Source: Hydrogenophaga sp.
GTDB lineage: Bacteria > Pseudomonadota > Gammaproteobacteria > Burkholderiales > Burkholderiaceae_C
Direction: 5' to 3'
Length of the DNA: 44,910 nt
Assembly (NCBI RefSeq): GCF_019264445.1
Contig: NZ_JAHVAB010000089.1
Span: 1 to 44,910 of the forward strand
Notes under the pieces: generated by a model
Told to the model about the DNA's origin: nothing
What the model saw: only the letters and a program-made list of their open reading frames with translations
Databases searched by the model: none
Position numbers and translations under genes: made by a program
Part shown: positions 18,681 through 26,653 of the stretch, one piece after another
Position numbering within the stretch: position 1 is the first letter of the stretch
Layout: each line of letters opens with the position of its first letter

Positions 18681-19978
18681 ACTTCACCAGCCCTTTCTCC
18701 CTCGCGCTGGGCACGATCCTGGCGCTCAGCCTGCTGGGCGTGCCCGTGGGGCAGGCCATGATTGGCGGCTCCGTGCTGTACCTGTACCTGCGCGGCATGG
18801 ACATGGGGACCGTGGCCGAGCAGTTGCTCAACGGCACCTACTCCAGCTTCCTGCTGCTGGCGATCCCGCTGTTCATCCTGGCCGCGACCCTGATGGCTTC
18901 GGGCAGCGTGCTTGACCGGTTGATGCGCTTCTGCAATGCCCTGGTGGGCCACTTTCCTGGCGGTCTGGCGCAGGTGAACGTGCTGCAGAGCGTGGTGTTT
19001 GCGAGCATGTCGGGCTCGGCCCTGGCCGACGCCGCGGGCTCCGGCAAGCTGATGCAGGTCATGATGACCAAGGACGGCAAATACACCAAAGGCTTTGCCG
19101 CCGCGCTCACCGCAGCGTCCTCGGTGATCGGCCCGATCCTGCCGCCATCGATTCCCATGGTGCTGTATGCGCTGGTGTCGGGCACGTCGATCGGCTTTCT
19201 CTTTATCGCCGGTGTGCTGCCGGGCCTGCTGCTCGGTGGCGTGCAGATGGGCCTGGTGCATTACCTGGCCAAAAAGCGCCAGTTTCCGGTGGAGCCCCGG
19301 GTGCCGCTGCGCGAGCTGCCACGCATCACGCGCGAAGCTTTTGCTGCGCTCATGCTGCCCGTGGTGCTGCTGGGCTGCCTCTACACCGGCATCACCACAC
19401 CCACCGAGGCCGCGGGTCTGGCGGCGGCCTACGCATTGCTGATTTCGGTGGTGCTGTACCGCAGCATCGGCTGGCGCGATGTGTATGACGCGCTGCTGAG
19501 CAGCGCCCGCATCAGCATTTCCATCGGCATGCTGATCGCCGGTGCGCTGGTCTTCAACTACGTGATCACGGTGGAGAACATTCCCGCCAGCCTGAGCAGC
19601 GTGCTCGCGTCCTTCGACCTGTCTCCGCTGGGCTTCCTGCTGCTGGTCAACCTGATCCTGCTGTTGCTCGGCTGCGTTCTGGAGGGCTCCACCATCATTC
19701 TGGTGATCCTGCCGGTGCTGCTGCCCACGGCGGTGGCGCTGGGTGTGGACCCGGTGCACTTTGGCGTGGTGGCGGTGCTCAACATCATGATCGGCCTGGT
19801 GACGCCGCCCTACGGCTTGCTGCTCTTCATGATGACCAAGATCGCCGACATCTCGCTCATGGAGCTGGTGCGCGAGATGGTGCCCTTCCTGGTGGTCATG
19901 GTCGGCGCGCTGGCGCTGGTCACGCTGTGGCCGGACATGGTGCTGTTCCTGCCCCGCCTGGCGGGCTACACGGGCTGA
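18677..19978 (+). CDS. TRAP transporter large permease (DctM family)
   Basis: A 433-residue polytopic inner-membrane protein with about 12 hydrophobic segments. It contains family motifs such as SGSALADAAGSGKLMQVMM, GPILPPSIPMV and the helical repeat around LGCLYTGITTPTEAAGLAAAY. DctM carries the Na+-coupled substrate path of TRAP transporters. It starts at GTG 18677 inside the stop of the small permease. The aroE-like gene follows four bases after its stop, so uptake and metabolism are encoded on one transcript. Confidence 0.94.
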   Translation: MNFTSPFSLALGTILALSLLGVPVGQAMIGGSVLYLYLRGMDMGTVAEQLLNGTYSSFLLLAIPLFILAATLMASGSVLDRLMRFCNALVGHFPGGLAQVNVLQSVVFASMSGSALADAAGSGKLMQVMMTKDGKYTKGFAAALTAASSVIGPILPPSIPMVLYALVSGTSIGFLFIAGVLPGLLLGGVQMGLVHYLAKKRQFPVEPRVPLRELPRITREAFAALMLPVVLLGCLYTGITTPTEAAGLAAAYALLISVVLYRSIGWRDVYDALLSSARISISIGMLIAGALVFNYVITVENIPASLSSVLASFDLSPLGFLLLVNLILLLLGCVLEGSTIILVILPVLLPTAVALGVDPVHFGVVAVLNIMIGLVTPPYGLLLFMMTKIADISLMELVREMVPFLVVMVGALALVTLWPDMVLFLPRLAGYTG

Positions 19979-19982
19979 GCTC

Positions 19983-20837
19983 ATGGACCGCGCGTTCTGC
20001 ATCGACGGCAACACCGAGCTCATTGCGCACATTGGCCACCCCACGCACGCCTTCAAGGCGCCGCTGATCTACAACCCGCATTTCGAAGCGCAAGGCATCA
20101 ACGCCGTGGTGGTGCCCATGGCCTGCCGCGCCGATGACTTTGCGCGCTTCCTTCGCGCCGTGTTCGCGCTGGAGAACGTGCGCGGCGCGCTCATCACCAT
20201 GCCGCACAAGGTGCACACGGTGGGCCTGCTCGATGAGGCGTCGCCCGCCGTGCACGTGGCGGGTGCGTGCAATGCGGTGCGCCGCGATACCCGTGGCCGC
20301 CTGGTCGGAGAACAGTTCGATGGCGCAGGCTTTGTGCGCGGCATCCAGCGCAAGGGCTTCGATGTGCGTGGCCGCACGGCGCTGGTGGTGGGGGCAGGCG
20401 GTGTGGGCTGCGCCATTGCGGCGTCGCTGGCTGGCGCAGGCGTGGGCGCGTTGCGCCTGATCGATGAGAACGCGGCGCTGGCCGAGCGGTTGCGCGAGCG
20501 GCTGGCGCTGCACCACCCCGAGATCGGGGTGAGCACTGGCAGCCGCGATCCGCGGGGTTGTGATCTGGTCGTCAACGCCACGCCGCTGGGCATGAACGAC
20601 GGCGACCCGCTGCCGTTCGATGTCTCGTTGCTCGCGGCATCCACCTGGGTGGGCGAGGTGGTCATGCGGCGTGAGGTGACCCCGCTGCTGGCCGCCGCGC
20701 AGGCGCGCGGGTGTCGCGTTCAGGTCGGCACCGACATGCTCTTCGAGCAGATACCCGCTTATCTGGAATTTTTCGGGTTCCCCAGCGCCACGCCGCAGGC
20801 GCTGCGCGCCACGGCACGGCAGCCTGCAGACGGCTGA
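19983..20837 (+). CDS. Shikimate dehydrogenase-like oxidoreductase lacking the SxS motif
   Basis: A 284-residue AroE-family protein. Catalytic Lys76 (ITMPHK) and Asp113 (EQFDGAGF) are conserved, and the NAD(P) loop VVGAGGVGCA (136-145) is intact. The loop that normally reads HSxSP, whose two serines bind the shikimate carboxylate, reads AFKAP here (residues 23-27), so both serines are lost (Phe24, Ala26). It therefore belongs with catabolic or divergent AroE-like proteins, not the biosynthetic enzyme. It is the last gene of the IclR-controlled operon. It could oxidise a quinate- or shikimate-like acid brought in by the TRAP system. Confidence 0.85.
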   Translation: MDRAFCIDGNTELIAHIGHPTHAFKAPLIYNPHFEAQGINAVVVPMACRADDFARFLRAVFALENVRGALITMPHKVHTVGLLDEASPAVHVAGACNAVRRDTRGRLVGEQFDGAGFVRGIQRKGFDVRGRTALVVGAGGVGCAIAASLAGAGVGALRLIDENAALAERLRERLALHHPEIGVSTGSRDPRGCDLVVNATPLGMNDGDPLPFDVSLLAASTWVGEVVMRREVTPLLAAAQARGCRVQVGTDMLFEQIPAYLEFFGFPSATPQALRATARQPADG

Positions 20838-20849
20838 AGCCGGCCCAGC

Positions 20850-21692
20850 TCAGGCCGTCGGCGCTTCGGCCAGTTGCTGGCGCAGCGCCGACACCTGCTC
20901 GCGCAGCGCGGCATTTTCCGCCTGCAGCGCAGCGACCTTTTCGCGCAGCGCGGTGAGTTCGTCGAGCGGTTGCGCCGTGGCGTCATCGGCGCCTTCCGCT
21001 TCGTTGGCCTTGCGCCGTGCGGCGTCGCGCACGCGTTTGGCCACCAGCTTCAATTCGTTCTTGCCGGCCAGCGCGGCCACCTTTTGCTCGTCTGCCGGCA
21101 GGCTGGCCACCACGGCGGCGGCGTTGAGCGAGATGCTGCCGGCCTTGAGCGCCTGCACCAGCTCAGGCGCGGCCTGCTTCTGAATTTTTTCGATCATCAC
21201 CACCTGGCCGCTGCTCAGGCGCGCGGCCTTGGCGATGTCTTCGCGGCTGCGCAGCGGCTTCGGCTCGGGCACCGCGGTGCTGGAGGCCGCAGGCGCGGCA
21301 GCGGGCAGGGCATCGGCGTCCGCCGGCAGGTCCTGGGGCGACGGCGTGGCCGCCAGAAAGCGCGCCCGCCGCTCGGTGAGGATCTCGCGCTTGCGCAGGG
21401 CGAGCACGCCGCGCTGAAAGTCCGACACGCTGCGCCGGCCCAGGTGCTGGTCGATCATCCACAGGTGCACGTCTTCGAGGGACTGGAAGTTCGGGTTCTG
21501 CACCGTCTGGAATGGCAAGCCATGCTTCTGGCAGATGCCATAGCGGTTGTGGCCGTCCACCAGCACGTCGCCCCACAGCACCAGGGCGTCGCGGCACCCC
21601 TCTGTGAGCAGGCTGCGTTCCAGTGCGTCGTGCTCATCGGGCGTCAGGGGGTCGATGTAGGCTTGCAGTTCCGGGTTGACGGTGATGGGCAT
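20850..21692 (-). CDS. Stand-alone ParB-N-domain protein with leucine-zipper tail
   Basis: A 280-residue protein. The N-terminal ParB/Srx-like domain (about 1-100) has LTPDEHDALERSLLTEG and VDGHNRYGIC, the latter at the position of the nucleotide-binding box. A central helical region (about 145-215) resembles an HTH (REDIAKAARLSSGQVVMIEK). The last ~45 residues form a regular heptad coiled coil with Leu/Val/Asn at core positions. No parA is adjacent, and it lies in a chromosomal setting, so it is not a canonical partition protein. Such genes are often labelled plasmid replication/partition related. Function unknown; DNA binding as a dimer is likely. No clear ribosome-binding site. Confidence 0.7.
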   Translation of the reverse strand: MPITVNPELQAYIDPLTPDEHDALERSLLTEGCRDALVLWGDVLVDGHNRYGICQKHGLPFQTVQNPNFQSLEDVHLWMIDQHLGRRSVSDFQRGVLALRKREILTERRARFLAATPSPQDLPADADALPAAAPAASSTAVPEPKPLRSREDIAKAARLSSGQVVMIEKIQKQAAPELVQALKAGSISLNAAAVVASLPADEQKVAALAGKNELKLVAKRVRDAARRKANEAEGADDATAQPLDELTALREKVAALQAENAALREQVSALRQQLAEAPTA

Positions 21693-21754
21693 GAGGCGTG
21701 CACGGGGAGGAAGGAAGGGGCGCGAATTGTAGATGCCCGAAGACCCCCTCCGGC

Positions 21755-22555
21755 TCAGCCTTCCAGCAGCGCGTCGCGCAGCTGTTGCAGTTCGCGCGCG
21801 CCCAGACCCATCGGCCCTTCCAGGTAGCGCGGCAGACCGCCAAAGTCCTGCTCGATGGTGGCGAAGGCGGCGTCCAGAAACGCGGGTTGCACGCTCCAGA
21901 GCACGTCCATCACGTGCGCCGGGCCGCGCGCTTCCACCAGCGGGCTGCGCACATACAGGCGGTTGGTGAGCAGGTAGTCCTGCAGGATGTCGTCGCGGGA
22001 AACGCCCAGTGCGCCGAGCAGCAGCGCGGCCGCAAACCCCGTGCGGTCTTTGCCCGCCGTGCAGTGAAACACCACGGGCGTGCTGTGGTCCAGCAAGTGA
22101 CGAAAGAAGCGCGCATACACCGGGGCGGCTTCGCGCGCAAAGCCCCGGTAGGTCTGGCACATCAGCGCGACCGCTTCGGCTTCGGTGGGTTCGGTGCCCC
22201 GGGCCAGCAGGGCCTGCACCCGGTGCACCACGGTGGGTTCGATCGACAGTGCCAGCGGGGTGAGGCCATCCACATCGGAAGGCAGCGCGGCGCTTTCGGC
22301 CACACCGCGGAAGTCGATGCGGTGCGTCACGCCCAGGCCTTGCAGTGCGGCCCGGTCCTGCGGCGTGAGCGCCGCGAGGTGGTCGGAGCGGTACACGCGC
22401 CTCAGGCGCACACGGCGACCGTCCAGGCCGCTGTGGCCACCGAGGTCGCGGAAGTTGGAGGCGCTCTGGAGCAGGCGGGGTGGCGTGTGCGCGGTCGCGT
22501 CGGACGAAGGCGGGGTCGAGGAGGGGGTCGAGGAGGGGTGGGGCATGGTGGCCAT
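21755..22555 (-). CDS. Tyrosine-protein phosphatase, PTP-like family
   Basis: A 266-residue (from ATG 22555) cytoplasmic phosphatase of the Y_phosphatase3/PtpB-like family. It has the N-terminal signature NFRDLGGHSG and the P-loop VVFHCTAGKDRTG with catalytic Cys165 and Arg171. The first ~30 residues are Ser/Thr/Pro-rich and encoded by a short tandem duplication of a GTCGAGGAGG unit near 22515-22537. Starts at GTG 22567 and ATG 22546 are also possible. The substrate may be phosphotyrosine or phosphoinositide. It is not clearly linked to its neighbours. Confidence 0.85.
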   Translation of the reverse strand: MATMPHPSSTPSSTPPSSDATAHTPPRLLQSASNFRDLGGHSGLDGRRVRLRRVYRSDHLAALTPQDRAALQGLGVTHRIDFRGVAESAALPSDVDGLTPLALSIEPTVVHRVQALLARGTEPTEAEAVALMCQTYRGFAREAAPVYARFFRHLLDHSTPVVFHCTAGKDRTGFAAALLLGALGVSRDDILQDYLLTNRLYVRSPLVEARGPAHVMDVLWSVQPAFLDAAFATIEQDFGGLPRYLEGPMGLGARELQQLRDALLEG

Positions 22556-22602
22556 TGTCGGCCCCACGCCCGCCGCCAGCGGTCACATGGGCGCCGCCAT
22601 CC

Positions 22603-24156
22603 TCAGACCTTGAACACGCCCACGATTTCTGCCAGCCGCGCTGCCTGCCCTTTGAGGCTGTCCGCCGCCGCTGCGCTTTCTTCCACCAGGGCCGCGTTCT
22701 GTTGTGTCACCTGGTCGAGCTGCTGCACCGCGTCGCCCACCTGGCTGATGCCTTGCGACTGTTCGACGCTGGCGGCACTGATCTCCGCAATCATGTCGGT
22801 GACGCGCTTGACCTGCGCCACGATGCCCTCCATGTTGCGGCCCGCGTCATCGACCAGACGGGAGCCCACTTCCACTTTTTCCACGCTGTCGTTGATGAGG
22901 GTCTTGATCTCCTTGGCAGCGCCTGCGCTGCGCTGTGCGAGGTTGCGCACCTCACCGGCCACCACGGCAAAGCCACGGCCCTGCTCACCGGCTCGGGCGG
23001 CTTCCACGGCGGCGTTCAAAGCCAGGATGTTGGTCTGGAACGCGATGCCATCGATCACGCCGATGATGTCGCTGATCTTGCGCGAGCTCTCGGTGATCTC
23101 CTGCATGGTGCCCACCACCTGGCCCACCACGGCACCGCCCTGAATGGCGGCTTCGCTGGCCGTGTTGGCGAGCTGGTTGGCCTGGCGGGCCGTCTCGGAG
23201 TTCTGGCGCACGGTGGAGGTGAGCTCTTCCATCGAGGCGGCGGTTTGCTCCAGGTTGCTGGCCTGCTCTTCGGTGCGCTGGCTCAGGTCGTTGTTGCCGA
23301 TGGCAATCTGCGAGCTGCCGGTGGCGATCGATTCGGAGCTCGAGCGCACGTTGCTCACGATGTTCAGCAGGCTGGTGTTCATGGCTTTGAGCGCCGTGAG
23401 CAATTGGCCGGTCTCGTCCTTGCTGCTGACGTCGATGCGGGAGGTCAGGTCGCCGGAGGCCACGGTTTCTGCCACGCGCACCGCTTCTTTCAGGGGCACG
23501 GTGATGGAGCGGCTGATGACGATACCGAGCGTCATGCCGATGCCCACGGCGGCCACGATCAGTGTCAGCATCATGGTCAGGCTGGTGCTGTAGAGCTCGT
23601 CGGTCAGGTCGTTGGCGGCACTCGCATTGGCTTCCTTGATCTTCGAGAGCTCGGTGAAGAGATCGTCCACCTTCGTGGACTCCACGCGGGCGTTGTTCAG
23701 GGCCTGGGTGAGGGCGTCACTGCGGCTGAGCAGGCTGTCCTGCGCCGCCAGCGACAGCGCGGTGTTGAGGTGGCCACCGTAGGAAGCCAGGGAAGCTTGC
23801 GCCTGCTTGAGCATGACGATGGCTTCCGGCGCAGAGAACAGCGGTGCAGCCTTGGACAGCAACTCTGCGGCCGTGGCCATGCTTTTGTCCACGGTGGCCT
23901 TGTTGGCAGCGCGTTCCTCGGGGGTGGTGGCCAGCATGAAGTTGGACCGCGCGCGTCCGGCGTAGATCAGGTTGATGTTGGCTTCCTTGATGTAGGAGAG
24001 GCCCATCAGCTCCCTCTCGTACATCTTGGTGGCTTCGTCGTTGATCTTTGACATGTTGACGATGCCGACACCGCCCACCAGTGCGCAGATGGCACAGATG
24101 ACAAGGAAAGCGGCGATCAGACGCGGGCCGACTTTGAGGTTCTGGATGAGGTTCAA
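22603..24156 (-). CDS. Methyl-accepting chemotaxis protein
   Basis: A 517-residue transmembrane receptor: TM1 about 11-33, a periplasmic four-helix-bundle sensor domain (about 35-190), TM2 about 191-212, HAMP, and a cytoplasmic signalling domain with the invariant hairpin tip around GIAFQTNILALNAAVEAARAG (the highly conserved block near 375-395). There is no C-terminal NWETF-type pentapeptide for CheR/CheB tethering. Translation must start at TTG: an in-frame TGA lies eight codons upstream, with no ATG or GTG between it and TM1. A sigma-28-like promoter precedes it. The ligand is unknown. Confidence 0.94.
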   Translation of the reverse strand: MNLIQNLKVGPRLIAAFLVICAICALVGGVGIVNMSKINDEATKMYERELMGLSYIKEANINLIYAGRARSNFMLATTPEERAANKATVDKSMATAAELLSKAAPLFSAPEAIVMLKQAQASLASYGGHLNTALSLAAQDSLLSRSDALTQALNNARVESTKVDDLFTELSKIKEANASAANDLTDELYSTSLTMMLTLIVAAVGIGMTLGIVISRSITVPLKEAVRVAETVASGDLTSRIDVSSKDETGQLLTALKAMNTSLLNIVSNVRSSSESIATGSSQIAIGNNDLSQRTEEQASNLEQTAASMEELTSTVRQNSETARQANQLANTASEAAIQGGAVVGQVVGTMQEITESSRKISDIIGVIDGIAFQTNILALNAAVEAARAGEQGRGFAVVAGEVRNLAQRSAGAAKEIKTLINDSVEKVEVGSRLVDDAGRNMEGIVAQVKRVTDMIAEISAASVEQSQGISQVGDAVQQLDQVTQQNAALVEESAAAADSLKGQAARLAEIVGVFKV

Positions 24157-24238
24157 GGGCTGGTTTCTTTCAAATCAAGGAATGGCTTTGGGGGTACGAC
24201 GGGCACACGCTCTTGCAGCGGTGACGCTCGCCTGACCT

Positions 24239-24265
24239 ATATCGTTGACCGATCGGTCAACTTAA
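24239..24265 (-). promoter_or_regulatory. Sigma-28 (FliA)-like promoter enclosing an 18-base palindrome
   Basis: On the minus strand TTAAGTTG (24265-24258), an 11-base spacer and AACGATAT (24246-24239) match the FliA pattern TAAAGTTT-N11-GCCGATAA at 6/8 and 5/8 positions with exact spacing, about 80 bases before the chemoreceptor start. The perfect palindrome GTTGACCGATCGGTCAAC (24244-24261) spans the spacer and resembles a TetR-family operator. Either or both may be real. Confidence 0.55.
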
Positions 24266-24302
24266 GGAAAATGTGATTCTGGTTGCGCCCGCAACTCGAA
24301 AA

Positions 24303-24338
24303 GGCGCGAACAGCGCCGGAATTTCCGCGCTGTTTTCT
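24303..24338 (-). terminator. Probable terminator after the AsmA-family gene
   Basis: AACAGCGC (24309-24316) and GCGCTGTT (24327-24334) pair perfectly around a ten-base centre. On the minus strand the stem is followed by CGCGCCTTTTC. It lies between the asmA-like stop (24395) and the chemoreceptor promoter, the expected place. The short, interrupted U-run makes it moderate. Confidence 0.5.
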
Positions 24339-24394
24339 GGCGCGCAGGGACAGCGCCCGGAGGGATCCAATCCGCCGGTGTGGCGGCTTGCGGG

Positions 24395-26539
24395 TCAGGG
24401 CTTGCGAGGGGTTGCCGCAGCGCTGATGCAGGGGTCGCCATCGGTCTGGCTGCCGCGTTCCATCAGCGGCAGCACGGCAGCGGCCGGGCCGGCGGCGGCA
24501 CCCAGCGCCAGCGCCCCGAGCACGCGCCCGGCAAGACCACGGCCTTCGATGCCCACGGCGGGCTGGCCCAGCGTGCCGCTCACGGTGATGGGCGTGCGCA
24601 GCGAGAGCAGCGACCAGTCTTTGGGCTGCGTCACCAGGCGCAGCGCCATGGTCTCGTCGCGAAGGTTCACCTGGCCAGCGATGCGCACCGTGCTGTCCTG
24701 GTTGTCGATGACCGCCAGGCGCGGCTCCATCACGCCGTCGCGCGCCTGCAGCTCGAAGCGGGCGCAGCGCAACGGCAGCGGATGGTCGCCGCGGATGAAC
24801 ACGCCCAGGGCCTGCGCCACGTCCAGGCCCATGGCTTCGGTGGCCAGGTGCGAGATCGTTCCGTCGCGCAGCGTGAGGTCGACAGGGCCGTTGAGCGAGC
24901 CGAGGATGTCGGCGGTGGAGCGGCCCGCGCCGCGCACATCGAGCTTCGCAAAGAGCACACCCGTCACGTAGGACTGCACGGCCTGTTCGCCACCCTGGCG
25001 CGCTTGATCGCGTTCCTTCTTGAGCGTCTTGGTCGCAGTGGTGGCGGTGGCTTTACCGGGTGCGGCGTCGGGGCGCAGGCCCGGCATCCAGCCGGCGATG
25101 TCCACGTTGGCGATGTCGAGGCGGGCTTGCCACTGCGCGGGCTGGGTGTTGGCGTCGAGCTGGGTCATGCCCCTGAACTGGCCCCCCGATACCGTGGCTT
25201 GCAAGTCGTCCAGGCGCAGCACGCCGGCCATGAGTTGAATGCGCGTCTGCAGGCCCCGCAACGGCGCCATGGCGGGTGTGCCGAAATCGACTTCGTCGAT
25301 CTTCACCTGCACATCGGCGTCCATCGCCTTGAGCGAGGGCAGGTCAAACGGGCGTTGCGGCAGCACGCGGCCCCGGGCCACTTGCCGAGCCGGGGGTGCT
25401 GCTGTGCCACCTTCGCCACCGATGGCCGGGCCGAGGTCGGCAAAAGCGAGTTTGGAGCCGGTGAGCTCACCGGTGAGGCGGCGCGGCTGCGCGAGTTGAT
25501 GAAACCGCAGGTCGCCGGCCAGGCGGCTGCTGCCGATGGTGGCGCGGGACGCTTGCAGCCGCCATGTGCCTGCGTTTTGGGACAGGCGACCGCGCAGGTC
25601 AAACGGCGGTGTTTGCGGCAGCGTGATGCCCAGTGGGCGCCCCACCTCGGCCAGCGAGCGGCCCTGGAACTGCAAGGCACCATCGAGGCGTGGCAGGCCC
25701 AGCAAGGCGGCGGCCTGCCCGTCGAACAGCAGGCGCGCGGCGCCCGCCGTGCCTTGCACGCGCAGCGGCACCCAGGGCGCGTCCGGCGCGACCTCGGGGT
25801 CCTGGATCAGGGGTAGGGTGCTGCCCGCGCGCACTTGCAGCTTCAAGGGCAAGGTGCGGTAGCGGCCCGAGAGCGATGCCCGGTACCCCGATGCCGCATC
25901 GCTCACGGCTTCGCCCTCGCTGCCCTGCACGTCAATGGCCAGGTCGATGTCTTGCAGTTGGTCCTTCAGCGCGATGCGGCCCTGGCCCATCACGAGCGCG
26001 CCAAAGCGCGGCAGTGCAGTGGCCACATCGGTGTCTTGCGCATCGGGTGGCGGATCGCGTTGCCCCAGCTGCCAGTTGGCCGTGCCATCGGGCAGCCGCA
26101 TGAGCCGCGCGTCCAGCGTGTCGGCCTGCAGCCGCTGCACACGCAGCCGCTCACCCCGCTGCCAGTGCCACAGGTCACGCCATTGCCAGGCGAGGGTGAT
26201 GCGCTCTGCGTCCAGCAGGTGCGGCGCCCCAAAACGGTCTTCGGACCCGATGCGCAGCCGATCCACCTCCACGCGCGGGCGCCACAGCAGGTGCAGCTTG
26301 AAGCGGCCCTGCAGGGACACCGGCACACCCACCTGTTGTGACGCCGCGTTCTCGATGGGCTGGCGCAGCACCGGCCAGCCACTGAGCTCACCCCACACCA
26401 GGCCTGCGCCCAGCACACCCGCCACGCCTGCGGCCGCCCAGGCTGCGCGCGTGCGCCGGCTCATGCCTGGCTCCCGGCGCGCGGGGCGCTGCGGATGGCG
26501 GACGGGGGGTGGAGCGGGTCGGTCGAGATCACGGTTCAT
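24395..26539 (-). CDS. AsmA-family envelope protein
   Basis: A 714-residue protein with a proline-rich, Arg-rich N-terminal cytoplasmic tail, one membrane anchor (about 33-52) and a long periplasmic part of repeated beta-strand segments. It ends in the conserved AsmA C-terminal region (KLDVRGAGRSTADILGSLNG, DLTLRDGTISHLATEAMGLD). AsmA-like proteins form hydrophobic bridges or grooves for phospholipid movement between the membranes in Gram-negative bacteria. It is divergent from the MCE/Mla-type operon, which also moves lipids, so the two may be functionally related. The start at ATG 26539 is the furthest upstream and could be shorter (Met26, which also precedes the anchor). Confidence 0.85.
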   Translation of the reverse strand: MNRDLDRPAPPPVRHPQRPARREPGMSRRTRAAWAAAGVAGVLGAGLVWGELSGWPVLRQPIENAASQQVGVPVSLQGRFKLHLLWRPRVEVDRLRIGSEDRFGAPHLLDAERITLAWQWRDLWHWQRGERLRVQRLQADTLDARLMRLPDGTANWQLGQRDPPPDAQDTDVATALPRFGALVMGQGRIALKDQLQDIDLAIDVQGSEGEAVSDAASGYRASLSGRYRTLPLKLQVRAGSTLPLIQDPEVAPDAPWVPLRVQGTAGAARLLFDGQAAALLGLPRLDGALQFQGRSLAEVGRPLGITLPQTPPFDLRGRLSQNAGTWRLQASRATIGSSRLAGDLRFHQLAQPRRLTGELTGSKLAFADLGPAIGGEGGTAAPPARQVARGRVLPQRPFDLPSLKAMDADVQVKIDEVDFGTPAMAPLRGLQTRIQLMAGVLRLDDLQATVSGGQFRGMTQLDANTQPAQWQARLDIANVDIAGWMPGLRPDAAPGKATATTATKTLKKERDQARQGGEQAVQSYVTGVLFAKLDVRGAGRSTADILGSLNGPVDLTLRDGTISHLATEAMGLDVAQALGVFIRGDHPLPLRCARFELQARDGVMEPRLAVIDNQDSTVRIAGQVNLRDETMALRLVTQPKDWSLLSLRTPITVSGTLGQPAVGIEGRGLAGRVLGALALGAAAGPAAAVLPLMERGSQTDGDPCISAAATPRKP

Positions 26540-26653
26540 TGGAACGCAGGGCCACGGATCTGGTTCGTTTTCGGGGCGATGACGCGGCGTTGTCCTACAT
26601 GGCAGCGGGCTTGCGCCTGCCGTCGATCGATAGAATCCAGACTCCGAAGATGA

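Noticed and set aside
22510..22545. Tandem GTCGAGGAGG units at the phosphatase 5' end as a phase-variable repeat.
   Set aside because: Only two copies, embedded in an in-frame Ser/Thr/Pro stretch; too few to slip at a meaningful rate.
24245..24260. TTGACC in the palindrome as a sigma-70 -35 box with TATAGG downstream.
   Set aside because: Spacing of about 13 bases is too short; the sigma-28-like reading has correct spacing.
26611..26636. TTGCGC and TAGAAT as the promoter of the lipid-transporter operon.
   Set aside because: The spacer is only 14 bases; the -10-like box alone is not enough evidence for a promoter call.
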